Source: Flavobacterium hydrophilum (GTDB lineage: Bacteria > Bacteroidota > Bacteroidia > Flavobacteriales > Flavobacteriaceae). From it: a stretch of 64,000 nt of DNA. Positions 35,648 through 45,095 of this stretch are shown here, piece after piece (within the stretch, counting starts at the first letter, position 1; each line of letters begins with the position of its first letter). Location of the stretch: positions 124,001 to 188,000 of the forward strand of contig NZ_QJHL01000006.1 in the NCBI RefSeq assembly GCF_003202405.1, given 5' to 3'. A program made the translations under genes and the position numbers. A model generated the notes under the pieces. That model searched no databases and was not told the origin of the DNA. It saw only the letters and a program-made list of their open reading frames with translations.

Positions 35648-36484
35648 ATGAATTTACGGTCTCTATATTATTCCCTTTCACCTACATCAAGATTTTTAGT
35701 TAGAAAATTATATTATTATCCCGTTGATATTCTTGATAATATTAAAGGAAGAAAAAATAAATATGTCCCTAATAAAGGGGATATTTTTATAGGTTCAGGT
35801 GATTTTTTAGCGCAGGGTAAACACCATCTTCAGCTTTTAAAGCAATATGCGGGCTTAGAAGAAAATCATAAAGTACTGGATATTGGCTGTGGGATAGGAA
35901 GAGCAGCTGTTGCACTAACTCAATATTTGTCAGTAGAAGGTAAATATGAAGGATTTGATGTTGTTGAAAAAGGGATAATCTGGTGTAAAAAACATATTTC
36001 TACAGACTACCCTAATTTTAATTTTCGATACATTCCTTTAAATAATGATTTGTATCATTTTACTGAAGATAAAGCTGAGGATTTTGTTTTTCCTTATGAA
36101 GATAATTATTTTGAAACCATTTTTTTATTTTCAGTTTTTACACACATGCAGCCTTTAGAAGTACAAAATTATTTTAACGAAATTCACAGAGTCTTAAAGC
36201 CTGGGGGGAAATGTCTTGGGACTTTCTTTTTGTATGATGACGAAATTGAAAAGATGATTTCAAACAAAAACAATAAAATTAATTTCCCTTATCAAAGAGA
36301 AAATTACAGGTTAATGAATGAAAAGGTACCTTCTGCCAATATAGCTTTCAGGGAAATCTATATAGACAAAATGATAGAAGGTAGTGGTCTAAAAATAGAA
36401 AATAAAATATATGGAAATTGGTCAAAAAGAACCTGCGAAGGCTTATTTGATTTTCAGGATATTTTAGTATTTAAAAAAGATTAG
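35648..36484 (+). CDS. Class I SAM-dependent methyltransferase
   Basis: A 278-residue protein. Motif I is KVLDIGCGIGRAAVALTQYL (about residues 78-97), then KYEGFDVVEKGI, and motif IV/V contains FLFSVFTHMQ and IHRVLKPGGKCLGTFFLYDD. It has a short N-terminal extension (SPTSRFLVRKLYYYPVDILD). It is the last gene of the polysaccharide locus and probably methylates a sugar or lipid carrier; the acceptor is unknown. It ends five bases from the convergent ftsE. Confidence 0.85.
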   Translation: MNLRSLYYSLSPTSRFLVRKLYYYPVDILDNIKGRKNKYVPNKGDIFIGSGDFLAQGKHHLQLLKQYAGLEENHKVLDIGCGIGRAAVALTQYLSVEGKYEGFDVVEKGIIWCKKHISTDYPNFNFRYIPLNNDLYHFTEDKAEDFVFPYEDNYFETIFLFSVFTHMQPLEVQNYFNEIHRVLKPGGKCLGTFFLYDDEIEKMISNKNNKINFPYQRENYRLMNEKVPSANIAFREIYIDKMIEGSGLKIENKIYGNWSKRTCEGLFDFQDILVFKKD

Positions 36485-36489
36485 TGAAA

Positions 36490-37173
36490 TTATACACTTC
36501 TCTGTACCACTTCAAAAATTCTCTCATCTTCACATTTCAATGTTTTGGATGGGAATTTCATCAGCAATGCATAATCGTGGGTAGCCATGATAATGGTTTT
36601 TCCGTTAGAGTTGATTTTTTTCAACACTTCCAAAACTTCAGAACTTGTTTGAGGATCAAGGTTTCCGGTTGGCTCATCGGCAAGGATAAATTCAGGATCG
36701 TTTAGCAAAGCTCTTGCAATTGCAACACGCTGCTGTTCACCACCCGAAAGCTGGTGAGGCATTTTATTTAAAAAATCTTTCATGCCCACTTTGTCCAGAA
36801 CTTCATCGATTTTGTGCTGCATGGCTTCTTTTTCTACCCAGCCCGTTGCTTTAAGAACAAACAACATATTGTCTTTTACGGTTCTGTCCGGCAATAGTTT
36901 GAAATCCTGAAAAACGATTCCAATTTTACGTCTTAAGTATGGAATCTGAGCTTCTTTCAGGTTAGCCAAATCAAATTCAACAATATGTCCTTCACCTTCA
37001 GAAAGAGGTAAATCACCATACAAAGTTTTCATGAAACTACTTTTTCCTGAACCGGTTTTTCCAATGATATAGATAAACTCTCCGTGTTCAACTTCTAAAT
37101 TGATATGTGATAAAATTTTTCTTCCTTCCTGAAATATAGTGACATCTTTAAGAGATAGTACGGTTTCTGACAT
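36490..37173 (-). CDS. ftsE: Cell-division ABC ATPase FtsE
   Basis: A 227-residue ABC ATPase of the FtsEX complex, which drives septal peptidoglycan hydrolysis. Walker [19 protein letters not shown] (about residues 36-53), the Q-loop in [16 protein letters not shown], the signature [16 protein letters not shown], Walker [14 protein letters not shown], and the H-loop [20 protein letters not shown] and the short length are FtsE features. ftsX is not adjacent, as is common in Bacteroidota. Confidence 0.93.
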   Translation of the reverse strand: MSETVLSLKDVTIFQEGRKILSHINLEVEHGEFIYIIGKTGSGKSSFMKTLYGDLPLSEGEGHIVEFDLANLKEAQIPYLRRKIGIVFQDFKLLPDRTVKDNMLFVLKATGWVEKEAMQHKIDEVLDKVGMKDFLNKMPHQLSGGEQQRVAIARALLNDPEFILADEPTGNLDPQTSSEVLEVLKKINSNGKTIIMATHDYALLMKFPSKTLKCEDERIFEVVQRSV

Positions 37174-37432
37174 AATAAAATTGATTTGAATGTAAAAGTA
37201 ATAAGTTAACGGTTGGATTCAAAATAAAATTTAATCATTTGAACAGAAAAATTTTAGCGATGTAAAACAGATGCAATTTGTTTATATCGTGAAACTATCT
37301 TATTATAAATTAATTGTTTTTGGAATTTTACGGCACGTGTTTTGAGGTCTGTGAAGCTGTAAAATAACAGTGTTTAAATTTTTTGTTCATAATAAATGCC
37401 TGAAACGTTTCGTTATAAACGGTATAAAATGA

Positions 37433-37440
37433 TACATTTG
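37433..37440 (+). promoter_or_regulatory. -7 element for the TPR protein gene
   Basis: Reads TACATTTG, matching TAnnTTTG, 19 bases upstream of the ATG at 37460. Confidence 0.55.
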
Positions 37441-37459
37441 AATACTAAATAATATTAAA

Positions 37460-40400
37460 ATGCATAAACTTTTCTTGTTCTTTTTACTTCCGGTTCTTCT
37501 TATTTCGACTACTGTGTCGGCACAAAAATCGGCTATTTATACCTACGATCTGAAAGAATTTGATAAAGCGCTGGCTTTATATAACGATAAGCAATACGCT
37601 TCTGCCCAGTTAATTTTTCAACATGTAAAAGACAACGCAACTACTGAAGAAGTTCAGTCAGATTGTGCTTATTACATTGCAAATTGCGCTGTTAGGACGA
37701 ATCAGGCAAATGCCGATGAATTGATCGAAAAATTTGTTAGTGATTATCCAACAAGCACCAAACAAAACCAGGCTTATATTGAGGCTGCTCATTTTTTCTT
37801 TGAACAGGGAAATTATCCAAAAGCACTGCAATGGTTTGATAAAGTCGATGAAAGTTATATGAGTAAATCTGAACAGGATAAATTTAATTTTCAGAAGGGA
37901 TATAGTTATTTTAACGCTAAAAAGAAAAAAGAGGCAACAACCTATTTTAATAAAGTGGTGAATTCTCCTGAATTTGGTTCTCAGGCCAAATATTACCTTG
38001 GATTCATGGCGTATGAAGGCGATGATTACAAAGAAGCGACTAAATATTTTGATGAAGTTTCGGGTGAAGAAAAGTACAAAGAGAAGCTTTCCTATTTTCA
38101 GGCTGATATGAACTTTAAATTAGGAAATTTTCAAAAAGCAATCGATTTGGGACAGGCAGCAATGGCTAAATCAAATGCTATTGAAAAATCAGAATTGAAT
38201 AAAATTATCGGTGAAAGTTATTTTAACTTAAAACAATATGGTAAAGCGATTCCGTATTTAGAGCAATACGCAGGAAGAAAAGGAAAATGGAACAACACCG
38301 ATTTTTATCAGCTGGGTTATGCGTATTACGAACAAAAAGAATACGAAAAAGCGATTTCACAATTCAATAAAATTATTGAAGGAAAAGATTTCGTTGCACA
38401 AAATGCCTATTATCATTTAGGTTTAGCTTATCTGAACACAGGTAAAAAACAAGAAGCTTTGAATGCGTTTAAGAATGCTTCAGAAATGGATTTTAATGCA
38501 CAGATTCAGGAAGATGCGGCTTTAAATTACGCCAAACTGAGTTATGATATCGGAAATGCTTATCAGACTGTCCCTGGAATTTTACTTGATTTCCTGAAAA
38601 AATATCCAAACAATTCAAGCCGATCTGAAGTTGAAAAATTATTGGTAGATTCTTATATTTCTACTAAAAATTATAAGGAAGCCTTGGTTTTATTAGAAAA
38701 AAACAGAACTCCTGAAAATAAATCAGCCTATCAAAAAGTACTTTTTTACAGAGGTTTAGAATTATACAATGAGTCTAATTATACTGAAGCACTAAAAATG
38801 TTTAATGGAGCTGTCAAAGAACAGAAAAATCCTGAATTTACAGCCCGTGCTACTTTCTGGAAGGCAGAATCGGAGTATGTAACAGACGATTTTAAGAATG
38901 CATTATTGAGCTACAAACAATTCGCAGGTTTATCAGGAGCGAAAACAACAGACGAATATAAAAATATCAATTATAATATCGGTTATGCCTATTTCAAACT
39001 GAAAGAATACGATCAGGCCGGAAATTCATTTCAGGCTCAGATTGATAATGCTCCGGGAGATAAAGTGCGTCTGAACGATTCGTATTTGCGTTTAGGAGAT
39101 TGCCGATTTGTAACTTCGAAATATGCTCAGGCAATGGAAGCTTACGGAAAAGCAATCAATGCAAAAGGTGTAGATGCTGATTATGCACAATTTCAAAAAG
39201 CGATTTCGTATGGATTTATGTCCAGAAACGACAAGAAAATTGATGAGCTGAATAATTTTCTTCAGATGTATAAAAAATCAGAGTATCGTGATGATGTTTT
39301 ATTTGAATTGGCAAACACTTATGTGGCTGATAAAAAGAATGATCAGGCGATTAAAACCTACGATCAGTTAATTGCTGAATATAAAAATGGTTCTTTTACT
39401 TCAAAATCAATTTTAAGACAAGGTTTGATTTATTACAACTCAGATCGAGACGAACAGGCTTTAACAAAATTCAAAAAAGTGGCAGCTGAATTCCCAAAAA
39501 CTCCTGAAGCTTTGGAAGCAGTTTCTACAGCCAGATTGATTTATGTAGATTCAGGAAAAGTAGATGAATATGCTACTTGGGTTAGAACGTTGGATTTTGT
39601 TTCGGTTACAGATGCAGAATTGGATAATGATACCTATGATGCCGCTTTTAAACAATACAGCCAAAGCAATAATAAGCAGGCAATTATAGGTTTTACAGGT
39701 TACGTTAGCAAATTTCCTTCAGGATTACATTCATTGGAAGCAAATTTTTATCTGGCGCAATTGCTTTATGGGGAAGGTTCAGAAACGAAGTCAGTTGCAA
39801 ATTATCAGTTCGTAATCGATCAGCCAAGAAATGAATTTACAGAACAATCACTAAATAAATTGGCTCAAATTTTTCTGAAAGCAAAAGATTGTGATAAGGC
39901 AATTCCGGTTTTAGTTCGTTTAAGCGAAGAATCTGATTCTGCTCAGAATCAAAATTTTGCTCAGGCCAATTTAATGAAATGTTATTATGATAAAAAAGAT
40001 TACAGCAATTCTGTAATATATGCTGATAAGGTATTGCAAAACCCTAAAGCAGATGCGAATGTAAAAGCAGATGCCCAAATTATTGTAGCACGCGCGGCAA
40101 TGCAAACCGGAGATGAAGATAAAGCCAAAGCAGCATACGCTAAATTATCGACAACATCAAAAGGAGAACTGGCAGCTGAGGCTTTGTATTATGATGCCTA
40201 TTTCAAAACCAAGGAAGGCAAGTTTGATGCTTCAAATGTATCCGTTCAAAAATTAGCAAAAAACTACTCTGCTTATAAATATTACGGAGCGAAGAGTTTG
40301 GTTTTGATGGCTAAAAATTTCTACGGCTTAAAAGACAGTTATCAGGCAACTTATATTTTAGATAATGTAATCAATAATTTTACAGATTATCCGGATGTAG

Positions 40401-40474
40401 TTGAAGAAGCCAAAAGAGAATTAGGCGCAATCAAATTAGAAGAGTCAAAAACAAATTCGTCAATTAATAAGTAA
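37460..40474 (+). CDS. Large periplasmic tetratricopeptide-repeat protein
   Basis: A 1004-residue secreted protein: signal peptide MHKLFLFFLLPVLLISTTVSA, then many TPR units to the end. Clear units include FDKALALYNDKQYASAQLIF, YPKALQWFDKVDESY, YGKAIPYLEQYAGRKGKW and YEKAISQFNKIIEGKDF. No catalytic domain is seen. Such solenoids act as protein-binding scaffolds in the periplasm or at the outer membrane. Two genes downstream lies an outer-membrane barrel, a plausible partner. Repeats extend to VVEEAKRELGAIKLEE near the C-terminus. Confidence 0.9.
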   Translation: MHKLFLFFLLPVLLISTTVSAQKSAIYTYDLKEFDKALALYNDKQYASAQLIFQHVKDNATTEEVQSDCAYYIANCAVRTNQANADELIEKFVSDYPTSTKQNQAYIEAAHFFFEQGNYPKALQWFDKVDESYMSKSEQDKFNFQKGYSYFNAKKKKEATTYFNKVVNSPEFGSQAKYYLGFMAYEGDDYKEATKYFDEVSGEEKYKEKLSYFQADMNFKLGNFQKAIDLGQAAMAKSNAIEKSELNKIIGESYFNLKQYGKAIPYLEQYAGRKGKWNNTDFYQLGYAYYEQKEYEKAISQFNKIIEGKDFVAQNAYYHLGLAYLNTGKKQEALNAFKNASEMDFNAQIQEDAALNYAKLSYDIGNAYQTVPGILLDFLKKYPNNSSRSEVEKLLVDSYISTKNYKEALVLLEKNRTPENKSAYQKVLFYRGLELYNESNYTEALKMFNGAVKEQKNPEFTARATFWKAESEYVTDDFKNALLSYKQFAGLSGAKTTDEYKNINYNIGYAYFKLKEYDQAGNSFQAQIDNAPGDKVRLNDSYLRLGDCRFVTSKYAQAMEAYGKAINAKGVDADYAQFQKAISYGFMSRNDKKIDELNNFLQMYKKSEYRDDVLFELANTYVADKKNDQAIKTYDQLIAEYKNGSFTSKSILRQGLIYYNSDRDEQALTKFKKVAAEFPKTPEALEAVSTARLIYVDSGKVDEYATWVRTLDFVSVTDAELDNDTYDAAFKQYSQSNNKQAIIGFTGYVSKFPSGLHSLEANFYLAQLLYGEGSETKSVANYQFVIDQPRNEFTEQSLNKLAQIFLKAKDCDKAIPVLVRLSEESDSAQNQNFAQANLMKCYYDKKDYSNSVIYADKVLQNPKADANVKADAQIIVARAAMQTGDEDKAKAAYAKLSTTSKGELAAEALYYDAYFKTKEGKFDASNVSVQKLAKNYSAYKYYGAKSLVLMAKNFYGLKDSYQATYILDNVINNFTDYPDVVEEAKRELGAIKLEESKTNSSINK

Positions 40475-40561
40475 GTTAAGCGTTAAATGTGAGAAGTAAA
40501 ATGAATAAACAAACATTTTATAAATCACATTTTGCATCTCACAAAACACATTTTACAAATT

Positions 40562-41425
40562 ATGAGTTTACCTTTTTTTATAGTTGATGTTTTTACAGAT
40601 AAAAAATATGCCGGAAATCAATTGGCTGTTTTTTTAGGCGCCGGAAATCTCAGTTCAGAAGAAATGCAAAAGATTGCCCGCGAAATTAATTTTGCAGAAA
40701 GCACTTTTGTGACTAAACTGGATAAAGAAAATAATAAGGCAGAAATTAAAATATTTACACCCTCTCAGGAAATGCAGTTTGCGGGCCATCCAATAATTGG
40801 GACTTCATGGGTTTTAATGAATAAAATATTTGATAATTCACCTGGTGAAATTAAGCTGAATGTTCCAATCGGGCCAATTGCAATTCATCAGGAAGAAGAT
40901 TTGATTTGGCTGAAAGCTGCACAGCCGAAATTTTGGGATGTTTTTTCGAAAGAAGATTTTACATTGTTCAGTAATTTAAAAGTCAGTGATTTTGAAAATC
41001 AATATCTAATTCAGGAAGTTTCTACCGGAAGCGCTTTTGTAATTGTGCCTTTAAATAGTAAAAGAGCGTTGGAAAATTTAGTTTTAGATAAAGATAAAAC
41101 GGATGAATGGTTGAAAAAAAATTGCAAAACCAGTCATAGAGGCTTATATTTTTATTGTATTGAAGATTCAAAAATCATAAGCAGAATGTTGTGTATCGAA
41201 CACAATCAATTGGTTGAAGATGCAGCTACTGGCAGTGCAAGCACCTGTTTGCAAGCCTTTATTTTAAAGTATCATGCATCAGAAATTGAAGCTATAAATT
41301 ATCAGGGAGCTTATATTGACAGGCCTTCGCAAATTCATTTTAAAGGAAAATTATCCGGAAATGATTTTGATATTAAAATAGGAGGAAAAACCCAGTTTGT
41401 TGCTAAAGGCGAGTGGGAAGCTTAG
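40562..41425 (+). CDS. PhzF-family isomerase/epimerase-like enzyme
   Basis: A 287-residue PhzF-fold protein from the ATG at 40562. Motifs: FFIVDVFTDKKYAGNQLAVF, then MQKIAREINFAESTFV, with the family's catalytic glutamate in the FAES segment. EMQFAGHPIIGTSWVL and VEDAATGSASTCLQAFI are conserved PhzF sequences. PhzF proteins are cofactor-free isomerases; the substrate of this housekeeping-type member is unknown. It lies between the TPR protein and the barrel protein. Confidence 0.9.
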   Translation: MSLPFFIVDVFTDKKYAGNQLAVFLGAGNLSSEEMQKIAREINFAESTFVTKLDKENNKAEIKIFTPSQEMQFAGHPIIGTSWVLMNKIFDNSPGEIKLNVPIGPIAIHQEEDLIWLKAAQPKFWDVFSKEDFTLFSNLKVSDFENQYLIQEVSTGSAFVIVPLNSKRALENLVLDKDKTDEWLKKNCKTSHRGLYFYCIEDSKIISRMLCIEHNQLVEDAATGSASTCLQAFILKYHASEIEAINYQGAYIDRPSQIHFKGKLSGNDFDIKIGGKTQFVAKGEWEA

Positions 41426-41569
41426 TTGAATTAGAAAATAGAATAAACAGTCAAGAATAAAGATTTTAAGTTAAGAATAAAAAACAAAGAGGTATTGCAA
41501 AAAGAGTCAAGCTATAGAAATAAGTCTATCTTCTTTCTTCTTTAATCTTTGTTCTCAAAAAAATAAAAT

Positions 41570-43324
41570 ATGAAAATTAATTTCAAGAATAAAGCCGTCA
41601 TAATAATATTGTTGTTTGTTTTTCAGCTTTCATTTTCGCAAAAGAAAAATGAAAACATTGGAACAGAAACTGTAAACGTAGTAAAGCCATATTCGCCAAC
41701 AATATCAGATGCAGATAAAGTAAAAGAAACTCCTTCGCTGGATGACAGTGGGAATCAGCCCAAAGAAACGATTAAATACAGTATTTTGTCTGTTCCCGTT
41801 GCTTCTACTTTTACGCCCTCAAAAGGAAATGCCCAGGGAGTCGAAAAATCAAAACAGGAGCGTTTGTTTAATAATTATGCGACTGTTGGAGTTGGAAATT
41901 ATAGTACGCTGAACGCAGAATTGTTTGTGAATCAGGATTTAGGAAATAACGATTTTGTATCTGCAATGTTGCGTCACCATTCATCGCAAGGCGGAATTAA
42001 AGATGTTCTGTTGAATGATGAATTTTATGATACGGCATTAAATGTCGGTTATGGTCAAAATAATCGTGATATGAGATGGAATATTGAATTAGGATATCAG
42101 AATCAGATATACAATTGGTATGGTCTGCCTTCAGATTTTGGATCCAATTTGATTCCTCAGGATCGTATAGATTTAATAAACAAAATCAGTCCGGGACATA
42201 CTTATAATACAATTTCTTTAGGAGGAAATCTTGAATTTAATGAAAGTATTTTTAGTAAAATAGCAACAAAATTTACGCACTTTTCGGATAGTTTTTCTTC
42301 ATCAGAAAATCGTTTTTATTTGAAACCGACTTTTAAAGTAGATGTAATGGATCAGTCAATTAATACGAATGTGATTATTGACCATGTAAGCGGGAGTTTC
42401 GAAAATAATTATTTTAACACAAATACTGATCCTGTAAAATATAGTCTGACAAATTTTGGAATTGAACCAAGTTTTGTAGTGAATGAAAATGACTGGACTT
42501 TAGAGTTAGGGGCAGGATTATATTATGCTTTAGATTCTGAAAATAGTGGAAACAAGTTTTATGTCTATCCAAAAGTAAATGCTTCGTACAAATTAGTTGG
42601 AGATTTGATGATTTTCTACACGGGAGTAAATGGAACTTTAACCCAGAATTCATATGCCGATTTTGTAACCGAAAATCCGTTTTTATCGCCAATATTAAAT
42701 ATGACGCCATCAAGTACCCAATATAATGTTTTTGCAGGTTTGAAAGGGAAACTGGCTAATAATGTAAATTATAATGTAACGGGTTCTTACCTAAATGAAA
42801 AGAACAAAGCTTTGTTTAAAAGTAATGATTACACAGAGGGGGCTTCAAACGAAAATTATGCTTACGGAAATTCTTTTGGAGTGGTTTATGAAGACATCAG
42901 AACATTTCGTTTCTATGCAGAATTAAAAGCTGATTTTTCTGAAAATGTTACTTTTGGAATTAACGGAACATTCAATAGTTATAAAACTGATGAGCCTGTA
43001 GAAGCATGGAATTTACCAACTATCAAATTAAGTTCTAACCTTGATGTAAACATTACCAAAAAATGGTATGCTGGTTTAAATGTTTTTTATGTGGGAGAAC
43101 GAAAGGATATGCAGAGAGATTTATTAAGTGCCACTGTCAATGGTCCCGTAACCCTAAAAAGCTATTTCGATGCCAATGCACATTTAGGTTATAAATTTAG
43201 TGAACGTTTAACTTTCTTCTTAAAATTAAACAATATAGGAAATCAGGCTTACGAAAAGTGGTTAAATTATCCTGTTCAGGGATTCCAGGTATTAGGCGGT
43301 GCGAATTACAAGTTTGATTTTTAA
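41570..43324 (+). CDS. TonB-receptor-like outer-membrane beta-barrel without plug
   Basis: A 584-residue protein with a signal peptide (IIILLFVFQLSFSQ), an N-terminal segment TVNVVKPYSPTISDADKVKE, then a long barrel with regular aromatic strands. It ends with a TonB-receptor-like C-terminus (FLKLNNIGNQAYEKWLNY, then GGANYKFDF). There is no plug domain, so it is not a standard siderophore receptor. The TPR protein upstream may be its periplasmic partner. It ends at a strong bidirectional terminator. Confidence 0.8.
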   Translation: MKINFKNKAVIIILLFVFQLSFSQKKNENIGTETVNVVKPYSPTISDADKVKETPSLDDSGNQPKETIKYSILSVPVASTFTPSKGNAQGVEKSKQERLFNNYATVGVGNYSTLNAELFVNQDLGNNDFVSAMLRHHSSQGGIKDVLLNDEFYDTALNVGYGQNNRDMRWNIELGYQNQIYNWYGLPSDFGSNLIPQDRIDLINKISPGHTYNTISLGGNLEFNESIFSKIATKFTHFSDSFSSSENRFYLKPTFKVDVMDQSINTNVIIDHVSGSFENNYFNTNTDPVKYSLTNFGIEPSFVVNENDWTLELGAGLYYALDSENSGNKFYVYPKVNASYKLVGDLMIFYTGVNGTLTQNSYADFVTENPFLSPILNMTPSSTQYNVFAGLKGKLANNVNYNVTGSYLNEKNKALFKSNDYTEGASNENYAYGNSFGVVYEDIRTFRFYAELKADFSENVTFGINGTFNSYKTDEPVEAWNLPTIKLSSNLDVNITKKWYAGLNVFYVGERKDMQRDLLSATVNGPVTLKSYFDANAHLGYKFSERLTFFLKLNNIGNQAYEKWLNYPVQGFQVLGGANYKFDF

Positions 43325-43340
43325 GAAAAACTAATTATAA

Positions 43341-43370
43341 AAAATAGCTTCCAATTTTGGAAGCTATTTT
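43341..43370. terminator. Bidirectional terminator between barrel and DUF2911 genes
   Basis: A perfect 13-bp stem, AAAATAGCTTCCA with TGGAAGCTATTTT, and a 4-base loop, followed by TTTT. It sits between convergent genes. Confidence 0.9.
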
Positions 43371-43387
43371 TTTGAACTCAAAAGCTT

Positions 43388-43933
43388 TTATTCCGTAAAA
43401 GGAACAGCAGCTCTTAGTTTATCCCAGCCTAAGTTTAAAATAACACCTTTATCGCCTTTTGTAAAAACAATTGAAAAAGCTTCAAGAGAATCTGTCGCTT
43501 CAGTTACAGGAACTTTTAATCTGGCAACATCATTTGCTTCTTTATACGAATAAGATCCCCATGCATTTAAATCTTTACTGATAATAATGGTGATACCGTC
43601 TTTTTCCGGAAGAGTAAATAAGGTATAAGTACCTGCTTTAATTTTCTTGTCACCTAATTTCACGTCTTTGTAGAAAGTGATTTCCGGAGCTTCGTTTGCA
43701 CCTGTTCTCCATACTTTTCCTTCAGGAACAAGTTCGCTTAAAGCACGACCTTTTAATTGTGGTCTGCTGTAAGTGATTTTTACAATTTTAGCAGCATCTT
43801 TATAATCGTTTGGGTATGCTGCTGCATCCATTGGGCTTTTGTCTAAGTCAGGGAATTTTTGAGCATTGACATTTGATGATAAAAGCATTGTAACAGCGAA
43901 TGCAACTGTGGTAATAATTGTAGATTTTTTCAT
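43388..43933 (-). CDS. DUF2911 domain-containing secreted protein
   Basis: A 181-residue protein with a signal peptide (MKKSTIITTVAFAVTMLLSS) and one DUF2911 domain. Family motifs are ITYSRPQLKGRALSELVPEG, VWRTGANEAPEITFYKDVKL and AGTYTLFTLPEKDG, with the WGSYSYKEANDVARLKVPV strand in the middle. It is beta-rich and of unknown function, abundant in Bacteroidota. It stands alone and shares its terminator with the convergent barrel gene. Confidence 0.9.
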   Translation of the reverse strand: MKKSTIITTVAFAVTMLLSSNVNAQKFPDLDKSPMDAAAYPNDYKDAAKIVKITYSRPQLKGRALSELVPEGKVWRTGANEAPEITFYKDVKLGDKKIKAGTYTLFTLPEKDGITIIISKDLNAWGSYSYKEANDVARLKVPVTEATDSLEAFSIVFTKGDKGVILNLGWDKLRAAVPFTE

Positions 43934-44070
43934 AATGATAGTTAAAAATTAATGAGTGTTAAAATTATTGATTGTTTGCTGAAAAATCTAAAACATCTTG
44001 TTAATTTTTGTTAATGAATATAATATTAGAATTAAAATAAACTATAGGTTTATAAAGTTTTAGCTAAAAG

Positions 44071-44106
44071 CTTTGCATCTTTGTAACTTAGAACCTTAGT
44101 GCTTTA
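44071..44106 (+). repeat. CTTAG-rich leader repeat, copy upstream of the GreA-like gene
   Basis: Reads CTTTGCATCTTTGTAACTTA then GAACCTTAGTGCTTTA, a few bases before the start codon at 44112. It shares the AACTTAG word and the position relative to the start with the copies at 15928-15962 and 23980-24016, but is more diverged. Confidence 0.45.
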
Positions 44107-44111
44107 TAACA

Positions 44112-44561
44112 ATGACTTTCAAACAAAAAATACATTCCCATTATTTACAAATGGTTCAGGACCGAATTGATGTTTTTAAAGATATGATTTCGGCTTTGAC
44201 CGAAGATTCTAAAAACGATGCCAAAGGTTCAGCAGGTGATAAACATGAAACAGCTTTGTCCATGATGCATATCGAACAGGAAAAACTAACCAATAAGTTA
44301 AAAGAGGCAATTACTCAAAAAGCAGTTTTAGATAAAATTGATTCCTTAAAAACAACTGAAAATATAATTTCTGGAAGTCTTGTTAAAGCAAATGGAATTT
44401 ATTTGTATCTGAGTGTAGCGCTTCCTAAAATAGCTATTGAAGGAGTCAATGTTATTGCGCTTTCACCACAGTCACCTTTGGGATCTCATCTAATGGGAAA
44501 TAAAGTTGGGTTTACTTTTGAGATTAACGGAACAAAGTATTTAATTCAAGAAATCAATTAA
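44112..44561 (+). CDS. GreA/GreB-like protein
   Basis: A 149-residue protein. The N-terminal half is a probable coiled-coil hairpin (YLQMVQDRIDVFKDMISALT and HIEQEKLTNKLKEAITQKAV) with an acidic tip region (TEDSKNDAKGSAGDKHETA). The C-terminal half has SPQSPLGSHLMGNKVGFTFE then GTKYLIQEI, resembling the FKBP-like GreA end (SPLG, GxxVG). This matches the layout of GreA/GreB transcript-cleavage factors, although it is shorter. Orthologues are sometimes labelled 3-oxoacyl-ACP synthase, for which I see no support. A CTTAG-rich leader precedes it. Confidence 0.7.
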   Translation: MTFKQKIHSHYLQMVQDRIDVFKDMISALTEDSKNDAKGSAGDKHETALSMMHIEQEKLTNKLKEAITQKAVLDKIDSLKTTENIISGSLVKANGIYLYLSVALPKIAIEGVNVIALSPQSPLGSHLMGNKVGFTFEINGTKYLIQEIN

Positions 44562-44768
44562 ATGGACTATCTTTTTTTAATATGTAGTTTTTCTTTATTT
44601 GTAGCAGCTTTTGCTTTTTACAAAATTCATAAACTTTGGCACAAAGATGTTACTGAAAACAATAAGTTGTATAAATTTCAGATAAAAGCAGGGAATTTTA
44701 AAAATTGGATGACAATAATAATGTTAATAATCATTGGAATTGTTTACTTTTTTAAATCACTTCCATGA
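44562..44768 (+). CDS. Small two-helix membrane protein
   Basis: A 68-residue protein with two hydrophobic segments (MDYLFLICSFSLFVAAFAF and WMTIIMLIIIGIVYFF) separated by a basic-acidic loop. No family is recognised. Its ATG follows the stop codon of the GreA-like gene without a gap, which strongly suggests translational coupling and a real gene. Confidence 0.65.
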   Translation: MDYLFLICSFSLFVAAFAFYKIHKLWHKDVTENNKLYKFQIKAGNFKNWMTIIMLIIIGIVYFFKSLP

Positions 44769-45095
44769 AATGATTCTAATTACTATAAATGTTATAAAAG
44801 CATTTTTTATGAAATTTTGATCGTTGTCTTTAGGAATATTTTAGTTGCTTAAGATATTCCTAAATTTAATTCAAGAATATTTCTTTAACCTTTATGTTTT
44901 AATCGTTATTTTGGTTTAAAATTAAAATTTTCAAGTTTAAAGCTATTTTTTATGTCAAAATTTTACATTTAGTATGTAAATTGATTTTTTTGATTGATAT
45001 TTGTAACTGATATTGTTATTTATGTTTTTCAATTGTAACTAATATTTCATCTTTGCCTTATCAAAATAAAATTAAAAGAAAAAAAATATAAAATT
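44769..45095 (+). other. AT-rich intergenic region upstream of asnB
   Basis: This 327-bp stretch has no convincing reading frame. Near its end TTTCATCTTTG (45045-45055) is a weak -7-like match 40 bp before asnB. No clear -33 box or operator dyad was identified. Confidence 0.5.

Noticed and set aside
40475-40561. Repeats of CACATTTT before the PhzF gene as an operator
   Set aside because: Irregular spacing and low complexity. A loosely similar word occurs near 16380-16420 but no consistent structure emerges.
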